Shown piece by piece: positions 8,344 to 21,444 of a stretch of DNA of 38,257 nucleotides (within the stretch, counting starts at the first letter, position 1; every line of letters starts with the position of its first letter). The translations under genes and the position numbers were made by a program. The stretch lies in NCBI GenBank assembly GCA_026399515.1, contig JAPLQT010000079.1:1-38257 (forward strand), read 5' to 3'. The notes under the pieces were generated by a model that saw only the letters and a list, made by a program, of their open reading frames with translations, made no database searches and was not told the origin of the DNA. The stretch comes from Pseudomonadota bacterium. Lineage in GTDB: Bacteria; Pseudomonadota; Gammaproteobacteria; Burkholderiales; Rhodocyclaceae.

Positions 8344-8838
8344 TCACGCGCCGGAATGGTGGGCGCCGCTCAGGAGCGCGCGGAGTTGCCGCCATGCCTG
8401 GGTCGGCGACAACGAGCGCAATTGTGGCAGCTCTATCGTATCGAGAGTGTTCTTGACCAGCAGTCCGAGTTCCGTTTCTCCCTCCATTTGCAAGCGGCGG
8501 TTGAAGAACAACGTATCGGCATCCTCCTCGCGTGTCAGCAAAGCGAGGAAATCCCGGGCACGGGCGGAGATGGTCAGATCCGCGGCGGCCGACCCGAAGC
8601 TCGGATGAAAGCCACGCTCGCCATAGGCGAAACGCAGGGTGAGGCCGGCATCGCTGACGCGGATCGCCAGCCGCTTGCCGAGCAGGGGCGTGAGCGGTTC
8701 GCGCGGCAGCAAGCGGCCCAGCGCAAGATTCAGCGCGGCGATCAGCGCCAGCGACGGCGGTAATTGCGGCAGGCGTTGACCAAGGCGCGCAAACAGCGCT
8801 GGCAAAGTGAAGTCGGGTATCTGCTTGGGTAATTTCAT
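8344..8838 (-). CDS. ubiT: UbiT, SCP2-domain protein of anaerobic ubiquinone synthesis
   Basis: UbiT (YhbT) is an SCP2-fold lipid-binding protein that, with UbiU and UbiV, allows ubiquinone synthesis without oxygen. The 164-residue protein has the SCP2 pattern: an N-terminal amphipathic segment ([16 protein letters not shown]), a central strand region ([15 protein letters not shown]) and [27 protein letters not shown] reduced here to its core ADLTISA and [17 protein letters not shown]. The ATG overlaps the ubiV stop as ATGA. E. coli UbiT is close in size (174 residues). Third gene of the ubiUVT operon. Confidence 0.9.
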   Translation of the reverse strand: MKLPKQIPDFTLPALFARLGQRLPQLPPSLALIAALNLALGRLLPREPLTPLLGKRLAIRVSDAGLTLRFAYGERGFHPSFGSAAADLTISARARDFLALLTREEDADTLFFNRRLQMEGETELGLLVKNTLDTIELPQLRSLSPTQAWRQLRALLSGAHHSGA

Positions 8839-9743
8839 CGGCTTCCTCGTTCCGTCATGACCTGTTCCAGCCCCGGCTTGCCATGCCAGAAGCCGTTGCA
8901 TGGCTGACCGGTCAGGTGCTGTCGAGACGCTTCCCAGGCGGCTTGAGGGGTCATCAAGCCATCCCGGCAGCGACAGAATAACTCAATCAGGTCGGCCGTG
9001 TGTCCGGATTGCGGATTGATGCGCAGCACATCGACGCCGACCTCGCGCAGTCCCGGCATTTCCAGCAACAAATCGAAAACTTTCGCCGACTGGGTCTGGG
9101 TGCCGTTCAGGGTCAGGAAAGCTTCCCCCTCGCGGGTCTTGAGCGTCAAGCCCTCCGGGAAGTCGAGGCAGCGGAATTCGCAGGCGTCCTTTTGCAGATT
9201 GAAACGGCGCGCGGTGAAGCAACGCGCCGAATATGCCAGCGGCAGGCGCCCAAGGGCGAACACCTCGGTTTCCATGCCGTCCGGACGCTCTGCCTGCAAT
9301 GCCGCCAACTGTGTCGCGCCGGCCTCGGGCGGCATCACCCAGCGTGTCGCGCCCAGGTCGGCGAGCAGTCGCAGCGTCTCGCCGTTGAATATGTTCAGGG
9401 TCGGCCCGGCGATGAATTTCAGCTTCCGTTCGGATAGCAGGCGCACGGCGCCCATGTCGTTCGCCTCGACCATGAAACGCGGATTGTCGACGATCCGGCG
9501 CAAGGTCTTGAGATCGGATTCGGATTCGATCAGGGTCAGCGACGACAGCACCGCCTGCTTGCCGGCATCGGCCAACAGCGTCGCCACGTCGATCCAGTCT
9601 TCGAGGCGCAATTCGTGCCGGCGCGAACAGACGGTTTCGCCGACATAAACGATATCGACGGGCTGTTCCGCCATCTCCGCATAGAAGTCGAAGACCTGCT
9701 GGCGCGGCCAGTAAGTGAGCAGCGGACCCAATGACAGTTTCAT
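8835..9743 (-). CDS. ubiV: UbiV, [4Fe-4S] U32-family protein for O2-independent ubiquinone hydroxylation
   Basis: UbiV forms a complex with UbiU that hydroxylates the ubiquinone ring in the absence of oxygen, using prephenate as the oxygen donor in E. coli. The 302-residue protein begins [13 protein letters not shown], typical of UbiV. Four cysteines match the iron-sulfur ligands of E. coli UbiV in spacing: Cys39 (GETVC), Cys175 (SARC), Cys188 and Cys192 (ACEFRC). It begins 4 bases after the ubiU stop and overlaps ubiT by 4 bases. Confidence 0.93.
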   Translation of the reverse strand: MKLSLGPLLTYWPRQQVFDFYAEMAEQPVDIVYVGETVCSRRHELRLEDWIDVATLLADAGKQAVLSSLTLIESESDLKTLRRIVDNPRFMVEANDMGAVRLLSERKLKFIAGPTLNIFNGETLRLLADLGATRWVMPPEAGATQLAALQAERPDGMETEVFALGRLPLAYSARCFTARRFNLQKDACEFRCLDFPEGLTLKTREGEAFLTLNGTQTQSAKVFDLLLEMPGLREVGVDVLRINPQSGHTADLIELFCRCRDGLMTPQAAWEASRQHLTGQPCNGFWHGKPGLEQVMTERGSR

Positions 9744-9747
9744 AGTG

Positions 9748-10755
9748 TCATTTCCAGGGTCGGTAATAGGCGCCGAGGGTGTGCGACTGTCCCTCGGAAA
9801 CCTTGTTCAACTCCGCCATCCAGGCCGGCAGCGGCTTGTAGTGCTGGGGATCACGGCGGCAGGCGTCGATCGCCTCGCGCCATACCTGGGTCACCTGGGC
9901 AACATAGATGGGGCTGCGCTGGCGGCCCTCGATCTTGACGGCGCGCACGCCGATATCGATCATCTGGGGCAGGAGTTCCAGCGTGTTGAGGCTGGTCGGT
10001 TCCTCGATGGCATAGTAGGTCGCGTCATCCACCGCGAAACGGCCCTTGCACAAGGTCGGATAGCCGGCGCGTTCGCCGTCGGCATAACGGTCGATGAGTA
10101 TGCCGTTGAGGCGCGTGTTCATCCCGTCCTTGGTCTGCTCCCAGCGCACGCTCTTGGCCGGCGAACAGGCGCCCTGGCAATTCGGCGATGTGCCTGTGGC
10201 ATACGCCGACAGCGAACAGCGGCCTTCCACCATGACGCACAATCCGCCGAAGCCGAACACTTCGATCTCCACATCGGTGTTGGCGATCACCTGTTCCACC
10301 TGGGCCAGCGACAGCACGCGGGGCAATACCGCGCGCTGGATGGCGAAGCGTTCGCGATAAAAATTGATGGCTTCGTAATTGGTCGCCGAACCCTGTACGG
10401 ATAGATGCAGGCGCAGTTGCGGATGGCTGCGCCGGGCGTAGCCCATCAGCCCCGGATCGGCAAGGATGATGGCGTCCACGCCGGCCTTCGCGGCACGGTC
10501 GACCGCACCCGTCCAGCGCGTCCAATTATCGGGCTGCGGATAGGTGTTCAGCGCCAGAAACACCTTGCGGTCGCGCGCATGGGCGTAGCGCAGTCCTTCG
10601 GCGAGAGCAGTATCGTCGAAATTCAGGCCGTTGAAATTGCGCGCATTGGTATCGTCGCGAAAGCCCAGATAGACGCAGTCGGCGCCGTGATCGACGGCGG
10701 CCTTGAGCGCCGGCAGGCTGCCGGCGGGACAAACGAGTTCGATGGGAGCAGACAT
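9748..10755 (-). CDS. ubiU: UbiU, [4Fe-4S] U32-family protein for O2-independent ubiquinone hydroxylation
   Basis: Partner of UbiV in oxygen-independent ring hydroxylation. The protein is 335 residues from the ATG at 10755 ([18 protein letters not shown]), close to E. coli UbiU at 331. The U32 signature is visible ([16 protein letters not shown]), as is the cysteine-rich stretch [10 protein letters not shown]; these supply the cluster ligands. A GGA-type ribosome binding site precedes the start. An open frame continues 22 codons further upstream but would include the promoter, so I reject that start. First gene of the operon behind an FNR-type site. Confidence 0.94.
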   Translation of the reverse strand: MSAPIELVCPAGSLPALKAAVDHGADCVYLGFRDDTNARNFNGLNFDDTALAEGLRYAHARDRKVFLALNTYPQPDNWTRWTGAVDRAAKAGVDAIILADPGLMGYARRSHPQLRLHLSVQGSATNYEAINFYRERFAIQRAVLPRVLSLAQVEQVIANTDVEIEVFGFGGLCVMVEGRCSLSAYATGTSPNCQGACSPAKSVRWEQTKDGMNTRLNGILIDRYADGERAGYPTLCKGRFAVDDATYYAIEEPTSLNTLELLPQMIDIGVRAVKIEGRQRSPIYVAQVTQVWREAIDACRRDPQHYKPLPAWMAELNKVSEGQSHTLGAYYRPWK

Positions 10756-10783
10756 GCCGATTCCGTGGAAAAACCAAGATGTT

Positions 10784-10825
10784 AATATATTCGCCAGGCA
10801 CCTGTCGGAGCTTGACCTCAATCAA
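10784..10825 (-). promoter_or_regulatory. FNR/ANR-type promoter of ubiUVT
   Basis: Reading the minus strand, TTGATTGAGGTCAA (10825-10812) matches the FNR consensus TTGAT-N4-ATCAA at 9 of 10 specified positions. A -10 hexamer TATATT lies at 10789-10784. A start site 7 bases past it, near 10777, puts the FNR box centre at -41.5, the exact spacing of a class II FNR-activated promoter. No good -35 box is present, as expected for an activator-dependent promoter. The start codon of ubiU lies about 22 bases further on. The activator is inferred; no fnr gene is in the window. Confidence 0.78.
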
Positions 10826-10907
10826 CTCCAGCAGTACCGACCGTACCCTCGGCCGCATGATGCCAGCTTCGGCGAGGGTTCTCAATCTGAGCGACGGCGT
10901 TTTCGGT

Positions 10908-10913
10908 TAAAAT
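10908..10913 (+). promoter_or_regulatory. Possible -10 box for thiD
   Basis: TAAAAT in the context GGTTAAAATC lies 56 bases before the thiD ATG and resembles common betaproteobacterial -10 boxes. No clear -35 hexamer is found 16-18 bases upstream. No TPP riboswitch core was recognised in the 55-base leader. Confidence 0.35.
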
Positions 10914-10969
10914 CATCGCCATCCCACTTCGCACGCAGGGAGTCTCTCCCCGCCGCGGCCGAAACGCTC

Positions 10970-11839
10970 ATGCCCCAAGACCCTCCCCAGTTGCTGCCGC
11001 CCATCGTCATGAGTTTCGCCGCCTCGGATCCCACCTGCGGCGCAGGCGTTCAGGCGGACATCATGACCCTGGCCAGCATGGGCTGCCATCCGCTGTCGGT
11101 CATCACCGCCCTCACAGTGCAGGATACCGCCGGCGTAGAGGATATCCTGGTCATCGATGCCGACTGGGTCTCCGACCAGGCGCGCGCCCTGCTTGAGGAC
11201 GTCAGCGTCGCCGCGTTCAAGCTGGGCATGCTGGGCAGCGTCGAAAACATCATGGCGATTGCCGAAATCCTGGCCGATTACCCCGACATCCCGCTGGTAT
11301 TCGATCCGGTGCTCGCCTCCGGTCGTGGCGACCAGTTCGCCGATGAAGACATGGTCGATGCCATGATCGAACTGCTGCTGCCCCAGACCACCATCATCAC
11401 GCCCAACAGTCTCGAGGCGCGCCGCCTGACACTCGACGAAGGGCATGAGGACATCGAGGACGGCGAGGAGCAAGGCCAGGATCCCACGACGCTCGCCGAA
11501 TGCGCGCGGCGGCTGATCGTCGCCGGCAGCGAGTTCGTGCTCGTCACCGGCACTCACGAAAACACCGAGCAAGTGGTCAATACGCTGTATGGCAGCCATG
11601 GCGTGGTGCGCAGTGACAAGTGGGAACGCCTGCCCGGCAGCTATCACGGTTCCGGCTGCACGCTGGCATCGGCCATCGCCGCCAACCTGGCGAACGGACT
11701 GGAGATCGCAGAAGCCGTCAAGGATGCCCAGGAATATACCTGGCAGGCGCTGGCGGCGGGGTTTAGACCCGGCATGGGCCAGTACCTGCCGGACCGGTTC
11801 TTCTGGGCACGTGAGAGCGCCGACGACGACACTGCGTGA
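10970..11839 (+). CDS. thiD: Hydroxymethylpyrimidine/phosphomethylpyrimidine kinase
   Basis: Phosphorylates HMP and HMP-phosphate in thiamine synthesis in the cytoplasm. The ribokinase-fold protein has the N-terminal ASDPTCGAGVQADI motif (AGSDxSGGAGIQAD in most members), the middle FDPVLASGRGD, and the C-terminal anion-hole GSGCTLASAIAANLA with the catalytic Asp-like position replaced by the usual cysteine of ThiD. The region around residue 155 is acidic (HEDIEDGEEQGQD), an insertion relative to short ThiDs. From the ATG at 10970 the product is 289 residues. It diverges from ubiU and leads directly into thiE. Confidence 0.9.
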   Translation: MPQDPPQLLPPIVMSFAASDPTCGAGVQADIMTLASMGCHPLSVITALTVQDTAGVEDILVIDADWVSDQARALLEDVSVAAFKLGMLGSVENIMAIAEILADYPDIPLVFDPVLASGRGDQFADEDMVDAMIELLLPQTTIITPNSLEARRLTLDEGHEDIEDGEEQGQDPTTLAECARRLIVAGSEFVLVTGTHENTEQVVNTLYGSHGVVRSDKWERLPGSYHGSGCTLASAIAANLANGLEIAEAVKDAQEYTWQALAAGFRPGMGQYLPDRFFWARESADDDTA

Positions 11840-11849
11840 GATCCCAGCA

Positions 11850-12476
11850 TTGAAAGCGCCATTGAAACTTCGCGGCCTTTACGCCATCACTCCGGACGAC
11901 GAACAGACCTCGCGCCTGACGGCCCTGGTCGAGGCGGCGCTGCTGGGCGGGGTGCGCCTGGTGCAATATCGAAACAAGCTTGCGGATCCGAAACTCAGGC
12001 ACAGCCAGGCATCTGAACTGTTGCGCCTGTGCCACACTCACGGCGCGCACTTGATCATCAACGACGACCTCCCGCTGGCCTTGGCGCTGGATGCCGACGG
12101 CCTGCATCTCGGGCGGGACGACGGCGACCTGCGTGCCGCGCGCGCCGCCTTGGGGCCGGACAAGATCCTCGGCATCTCCTGTTACGCCGATCTCGACTGC
12201 GCCGCAGATGCAGCGGCGGCCGGCGCCGACTATCTGGCCTTCGGCAGCATGTATCCGTCGGCCACCAAGCCGGAGGCTCCGCCCGCGCCGCTCACCATAC
12301 TCGGCGAGGCGCGCCGGCGCTACGACCTGCCGATAGCGGCGATCGGCGGCATCGCGCTGGAGAACGCCGCGCAGACTATTGCAGCCGGCGCCGACCTGTT
12401 GGCGGTGGTGAACGATCTTTTCGGTGCCGCCGATATTGCCGCGCGCGCCAGTGAATACCAACTAATTTTCGCCTGA
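11850..12476 (+). CDS. thiE: Thiamine-phosphate synthase
   Basis: Joins HMP pyrophosphate and thiazole phosphate to thiamine phosphate. The TIM-barrel motifs are [38 protein letters not shown], and [14 protein letters not shown] (GPxYPTxTK in most), then AIGGI. The family usually begins a few residues before LYAITP; I chose TTG at 11850, ten bases after the thiD stop, with TGAGAT as a possible ribosome binding site; a second TTG at 11862 is an alternative. Length about 208 residues is normal. Part of thiD-thiE-hemL. Confidence 0.9.
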   Translation: MKAPLKLRGLYAITPDDEQTSRLTALVEAALLGGVRLVQYRNKLADPKLRHSQASELLRLCHTHGAHLIINDDLPLALALDADGLHLGRDDGDLRAARAALGPDKILGISCYADLDCAADAAAAGADYLAFGSMYPSATKPEAPPAPLTILGEARRRYDLPIAAIGGIALENAAQTIAAGADLLAVVNDLFGAADIAARASEYQLIFA

Positions 12477-12489
12477 TGACGAGGTTCTC

Positions 12490-13761
12490 ATGACTACCCG
12501 CAACGAAGAACTTTTTGCCCGCGCCCAACGCATCATCCCCGGTGGCGTCAATTCTCCCGTGCGCGCTTTTCGCTCGGTGGGTGGCACGCCGCGCTTCTTC
12601 ACGCGCGGCGAGGGGCCGCATGTGTGGGATGCCGACGGCAAGCGCTACCTCGACTACGTCGGCTCCTGGGGCCCGCTGATACTCGGCCATGCCGATCCCG
12701 AAGTGGTGCAAGCGGTTCAGCAGGCGGCGGCCAAGGGGCTGTCCTTCGGCGCGCCGACGGAAGGAGAGGTCGAGCTGGCGGAACTGCTGGTCCGGCTGGT
12801 ACCGAGCATGGAAATGGTGCGCCTGGTGTCATCGGGCACCGAAGCGACCATGAGCGCCATCCGCCTGGCGCGCGGCTTCACCGGCAGGGATGCGCTGATC
12901 AAGTTCGAAGGCTGCTATCACGGCCATTCCGACAGTCTGCTGGTAAAAGCCGGCAGCGGCATGCTGACCTTCGGCAACCCCTCTTCCAGCGGCGTGCCGG
13001 CCGATCTCGCCCGCCATACCCTGGTCCTCGACTACAACGATCCGCAACAGCTCGCCGACGCGTTCGCCAAGCACGCCGACAAGATCGCCTGCGTCATCGT
13101 CGAGCCTGTCGCCGGCAACATGAACCTGATCGCCCCCAAGCCGGAGTTTCTCAAGGCGATGCGCGACTTATGCACTCGCCATGGCGCAGTGCTGATATTC
13201 GACGAGGTGATGACCGGCTTCCGGGTCGGACTGAATTCCGCACAAGGCCTGTATGGCATCACTCCCGACCTGTCGACTTTCGGCAAGGTGATCGGCGGCG
13301 GCATGCCGCTCGGCGCCTTCGGCGGGCGGCGCGACATCATGGAAAAAATCGCGCCGCTCGGCCCGGTCTATCAGGCCGGGACGCTGTCCGGCAATCCGCT
13401 GTCGGTGACGGCCGGCCTGGCGACGCTGAAAAAAATTCAGGCTCCCGGATTCTATGCCGCACTCGCCGGGAAGACCCGACGCCTCTGCGACGAATTAACG
13501 GCGGCGGCGCGGCGGCGCGGCATCGCCTTCTGCGCGCAATCGGTCGGCGGCATGTTCGGCGTGTACTTTTCCGCGGCGCCGCCGACGTCCTATGCCGAAG
13601 TCATGAAGGCGGACAAGGACGCCTTCAATCGCTTCTTCCATGCCATGCTGGAGAAAGGCGTGTACCTGGCGCCTTCCGCTTTCGAAGCCGGCTTCGTTTC
13701 GGCGATGCACAGCGATGCAGACATCGCGGCGACCGTCGCTGCCGCGGAAAGCTGCTTCTAG
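12490..13761 (+). CDS. hemL: Glutamate-1-semialdehyde 2,1-aminomutase
   Basis: PLP enzyme that makes 5-aminolevulinate from glutamate-1-semialdehyde in the C5 route to tetrapyrroles. Signature segments are [10 protein letters not shown] at the N-terminus, [27 protein letters not shown] and [18 protein letters not shown], with the PLP-binding lysine at residue 266. Length of 423 residues is standard. A purine-rich GACGAGG precedes the ATG, 13 bases after thiE. It ends only 25 bases before the convergent pullulanase gene, and no terminator is visible in that gap. Confidence 0.96.
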   Translation: MTTRNEELFARAQRIIPGGVNSPVRAFRSVGGTPRFFTRGEGPHVWDADGKRYLDYVGSWGPLILGHADPEVVQAVQQAAAKGLSFGAPTEGEVELAELLVRLVPSMEMVRLVSSGTEATMSAIRLARGFTGRDALIKFEGCYHGHSDSLLVKAGSGMLTFGNPSSSGVPADLARHTLVLDYNDPQQLADAFAKHADKIACVIVEPVAGNMNLIAPKPEFLKAMRDLCTRHGAVLIFDEVMTGFRVGLNSAQGLYGITPDLSTFGKVIGGGMPLGAFGGRRDIMEKIAPLGPVYQAGTLSGNPLSVTAGLATLKKIQAPGFYAALAGKTRRLCDELTAAARRRGIAFCAQSVGGMFGVYFSAAPPTSYAEVMKADKDAFNRFFHAMLEKGVYLAPSAFEAGFVSAMHSDADIAATVAAAESCF

Positions 13762-13786
13762 TGTCCGCAGGGCGCAAGTAGCCTGC

Positions 13787-16542
<2,756 letters not shown>

Positions 16543-16546
<4 letters not shown>

Positions 16547-18648
16547 CGACCGATCGATATTAATGCGCTGCCATACAAGGCCGGCACATCGAAGCTCAGC
16601 GAACCCTGCTCGACATTGACGCGGGTTCCGGTCAGCGCGTCGGCAAAGCCCGACGCCTCGACGGCCGCCGGGAGTTTCACGGTCACCGTCCGACCGCTGT
16701 CGGCATTGTTGGTGGCTGTGATGGCCCATACGTCGCCGAACCGGCGGACCAGCACGATCACATGGTCATCAATGAACAAGGGAGCGTCAATGCTGCCCCG
16801 ACGCAGGACGGCGTGCTCCTGGCGCAGCCGCGTGAGCTTCCTGAAATCGGCCAGCAACGCAAGGTCGGGCTTGCCGCCCAGGTCGGCCCAGGGATAGGTC
16901 GCGCGGTTGTACGGATCGTCGCCGCCGGTGACGCCCACCTCGTCGCCATAGTAGATGGCCGGCGCACCGGGGAAGATCATCTGGAAGAACAGTGCGAGCT
17001 TCAGACGCCGCTTGGCCAACGCGACGGCGGCGGCATCGGTGTGTTCGTCCGCATAGCCGAAGAGATACAGAGAACGCGCCTGGTCGTGGGTCGAGAGCAG
17101 GTTCATCAGCGCATAGAAGGCCTGCGGCGGATAGATCTCGCGCATCATTTCGATGCTTTGATACAGCTCGCCGGCCTTGCCGCCGGCGGCGTAATCGAGC
17201 ACGGTGTTGCGGAAGATATAGTTCATGGTCGAGTCGAAAGTATCGCCGAGCAAATACTTCGAGGAATCGAACCAGGTCTCGGCGATCGTCAGCGCGTCGG
17301 GCCGGTGAGCTTTGATGGCGGCGCGCCATTCGCGCCAGAACTCGTCGGGCACCCAGGGCACGACATCCATGCGCCAGCCGGCTGCCCCGCGGTCGAGCCA
17401 GAGCTTCATCACCGAGTCGGGCGCGCCATAGGCGAAGCGCCGGTATTCGGGTGAGGCCTTGTTCAGCTCCGGCAGGTCGACCACACCGAGCCAGCCCTTG
17501 TATTGCTTGTTCGGGTCGGTCTGGGTGGCGTCGAAGCTGTACCAGCCGGCGTAGGGCGAGTCGGGGTGGATCGTGGCGCCGGCGAAAGCGCCCTTGCCGC
17601 CGTAGTTGTTGTAGCGATCGAAATAGATCGAATCGCTACCGCTGTGGTTCAGCGAGGTGTCTGGGATCACCCGGATGCCGCGTCGACTGGCTTCCTGCGT
17701 CAAGCGGACGAAATCCGTATTGCTGCCGAAGGCGGGATCGATGTTCGTGTAGTCGGCGGTATCGTACTTGTGGTTGCTCGCGCCCACGAACATCGGCGTG
17801 ATGTAGAGCGCGTTCGCCCCCAGGTCGCGGATGTAGTCGAGCTTCTCGATGATGCCGGCGATGTCGCCGCCGTAGAAGTCGTTGTTGTATAACTGGTCCG
17901 AGCCGTCGCCGCTGCCGGGCTTGTATGGCCGGCTGTTCCAGTCGCTATGGAATTCCACGTCCCGGTCGTGATACTTGCGAGCGCCGGGTTTCGGATCGTT
18001 GCGCCGATCGCCGTTGCGGAAGCGTTCCGGGAAAATATAGTAATACACCACGTCCGCCGCCCAGTCCGGCACACGGAAATCCGGGAAGTAGACGGTGTGG
18101 CGGAAGCGGCGGATATCCTTGGCGGATGCGGGTTTTTCCGTAACGGCGCCGGGGCCGTTGGTTCCCTTCTCCTTGGTCCATGGCATGCCGTAGTCGTTGT
18201 TCTGGACGACATAGGTTTTTCCGCCGGTCGCCGCCTCGAACCAGTAGCCATACACGCTGGCCTGGTCGAACCGATAGCTGGCGCTCCAGCGTTCTTCACC
18301 AGCCTGGGTCTCGCGAGACATCGGCAGGCGCGCGACCTCGCGGTACTCCAGGAATTCCTGGTCGCCCTCCATCTGGCGCTTTTCCAACACCAGCGTCACT
18401 GAGTTCACACCGATCGCGGACGACAGGCCGAATTTCACCGTACTGCCCGCGGGCACCGCGCCGAAGGGCGACTTGTCGGCGAGCCGGCGCGAGTCGTGCC
18501 GCAGGCTGGCTGCCGGCGACTCGGCTGTCTGGGCAGTTGCGGTCGGAGTAGGTGCAGAGGTGACTAGCGGCGGCGTGTGCGCACAAGCCGCCAGCAAGAA
18601 CACCGCCGTCGACAGAATTGCGGCGAGGTGACGCATCACGGGAAGCAT
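16543..18648 (-). CDS. Lipoprotein GH13 alpha-amylase family enzyme (neopullulanase/cyclomaltodextrinase-like)
   Basis: A GH13 enzyme likely cutting alpha-1,4 (and perhaps alpha-1,6) bonds of maltodextrins or cyclodextrins. The N-terminus is a lipoprotein signal, FLLAAC, so the mature protein would be lipid-anchored; a Ser/Thr/Pro-rich linker follows, then an N-terminal beta domain, then the barrel from about residue 200. Catalytic residues: Asp428 in GWRMDVV, Glu457 in IAETWF, and Asp522 in LLSTHDQAR; region I is PDTSLNH. The 701-residue length fits neopullulanase-type proteins with an N-terminal domain. ATG overlaps the preceding amylase stop as TGATG; a second ATG four codons later is possible. 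The exact GH13 subfamily was not settled. Confidence 0.87.
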
Positions 18649-20267
18649 CAGCGACGCAATGTGAATACGCGCACCGACTGAGGTTCCAGCGCGATGCGGG
18701 CGATCCCCGCGCTATCGCTATCCGCCTTGCCGCCGCCGGCGGGATAAGCCGAAACCAGCTTGGCGCCCGCCGGCAACCCGGCGACCTCGGCCGTGATGGC
18801 GGCCAGGCCATAATTGATCAGCACCGCAGTGTGTTCCTTGCCCAGCTTACGCTGATAGCCCATCACCTGGCCTTCGGCGAACGCCGCCTCGTAGCTGCCG
18901 CGGGCGATCGACGGCAGCGTGTTGCGCAGCCTCAGCATGTCCTTGTAGAAGGCGAAGATCGAATTCGGATCCTTGCGTTCCGCCGCGACATTATGCGTCG
19001 CGACATTCTTCGAGAGTGGCCGGAAAGGCTTGCCGCCGGTGAAGCCTGCCTTGCCGAGTTCCGCGGTCCAGCTCATCGGCGGCCGCACGCGCGCATCCTT
19101 GGCCGCAGTGGTGTCACCCTCGGGGCCGACGCCTTCGGCCATGCCGAGTTCCTCGCCGTAGTAGAGATAAGGCGTGCCGGGCAACAGCAGATAGGTGGCC
19201 GCCGCGAGCCGGTATTGGGCGACATCTCCCTGCAACTGATCCCACAGTCGTCCGCCGGTAAAGGAATCGTGGTTGGCGATGAAAGCCGCCATTGTGATGG
19301 GCGCGGACTTGTAATAGTCGGCGACGCTGCGGATGGCCTTGGGGTCGCCGCGCGCCGCGTTGACGATGTCGCCGTTCAGGTCGAAGGCGAAGGCGCTGCC
19401 GCAGATATAGGGCGGCGCCCAGGTCTGTGGCTTGCCGGTGGACTCGCAGACCGCATAGCGGTTGCTATAGCTGTCCATCAGGGCCTTGATGTTGCCGACC
19501 AGCGCATAGCTGCCGGGCTGGTCCCGCCACTCGACGGCGTCCTTTTCGATGAGGTGGGAGACCGCGTCGAAACGAAAACCGTCCAGCCCCCGGTTTAGCC
19601 AGAAGCGCAGGCTGTCGCGATGGTAGTCCATCACCCGCGGATTCTCGAGATTGAAGTCCGGCATGTCGGCACCGAAAGTGGCGTAGTAAGTGCCTGTCGG
19701 CGAGCCGTACCAGGGGTTCTTGCCCCAGATGTCCCAGCCCGTCGGTGCCGGGTCCTTCCACACGAACCAGTCGCGGTAAGGACTGGCCGGTGACGCAACG
19801 GCGCTCTGGAACAGCGGGTTCTTGTCCGAACCGTGATTGATGACGTAATCCATGATCACGCCGATGCCGCGTTTGTGCGCTTCGCGCAGCAGCTTGTCGA
19901 AATCGGCCAGGGTGCCGTAGGCCGGGTCGATGCTGCGGAAATCGGTGACCGCATAGCCGTGGTCGCCATCGGCGTTGCGCGTGACGGGCATCAGCCAGAT
20001 GCCCTTGATGCCCAGCTCCTGCAGGTAGTCCAGGCTCTGCGTCAGGCCGCGCAGGTCGCCCTGGCCATCCCCGTCGCTGTCGCGCCAGGCGCGCACGAAG
20101 ATTTCCATGAAGGCGCCGTTCTGCCAGCCCGGCGCCAGGCGGCTGCCGTGGTCCGCTGCGGCGACCTTGCGGATGTCTACCGTTGTCGACGGATCGGCGG
20201 CGTGAGCAAAGCCGAAGAACAGTAGCGCAACGAAGACGGCGCAACGAAGCAAACAATGGTTCATCAT
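18648..20267 (-). CDS. Exported GH13 alpha-amylase family glycosidase
   Basis: A 539-residue GH13 enzyme with a signal peptide (FVALLFFGFAHA), so exported to the periplasm or beyond; it probably hydrolyses alpha-1,4-glucan oligomers. A calcium-site-like DSDGDGQGD is near residue 63. GH13 regions: region I DYVINHGSD; nucleophile Asp234 in GFRFDAVSH; acid/base Glu275 in VCESTGK; Asp334 in IANHDSFTGG. All catalytic residues are present. AGGAG precedes paired ATG codons at the start. It lies 21 bases after the ABC ATPase gene and shares TGATG with the next GH13 gene. Amylase, alpha-glucosidase and maltogenic activities cannot be told apart from sequence alone. Confidence 0.88.
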   Translation of the reverse strand: MMNHCLLRCAVFVALLFFGFAHAADPSTTVDIRKVAAADHGSRLAPGWQNGAFMEIFVRAWRDSDGDGQGDLRGLTQSLDYLQELGIKGIWLMPVTRNADGDHGYAVTDFRSIDPAYGTLADFDKLLREAHKRGIGVIMDYVINHGSDKNPLFQSAVASPASPYRDWFVWKDPAPTGWDIWGKNPWYGSPTGTYYATFGADMPDFNLENPRVMDYHRDSLRFWLNRGLDGFRFDAVSHLIEKDAVEWRDQPGSYALVGNIKALMDSYSNRYAVCESTGKPQTWAPPYICGSAFAFDLNGDIVNAARGDPKAIRSVADYYKSAPITMAAFIANHDSFTGGRLWDQLQGDVAQYRLAAATYLLLPGTPYLYYGEELGMAEGVGPEGDTTAAKDARVRPPMSWTAELGKAGFTGGKPFRPLSKNVATHNVAAERKDPNSIFAFYKDMLRLRNTLPSIARGSYEAAFAEGQVMGYQRKLGKEHTAVLINYGLAAITAEVAGLPAGAKLVSAYPAGGGKADSDSAGIARIALEPQSVRVFTLRR

Positions 20268-20288
20268 CGAAGAACTCCTAATCGGTAA

Positions 20289-21425
<1,137 letters not shown>

Positions 21426-21444
21426 GGGACTATCCTCCAGGCGA

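Noticed and set aside
10856-10969. Possible TPP riboswitch before thiD
   Set aside because: The conserved CTGAGA and ACCTGA-type cores are not found in a proper arrangement, and the leader is too short.
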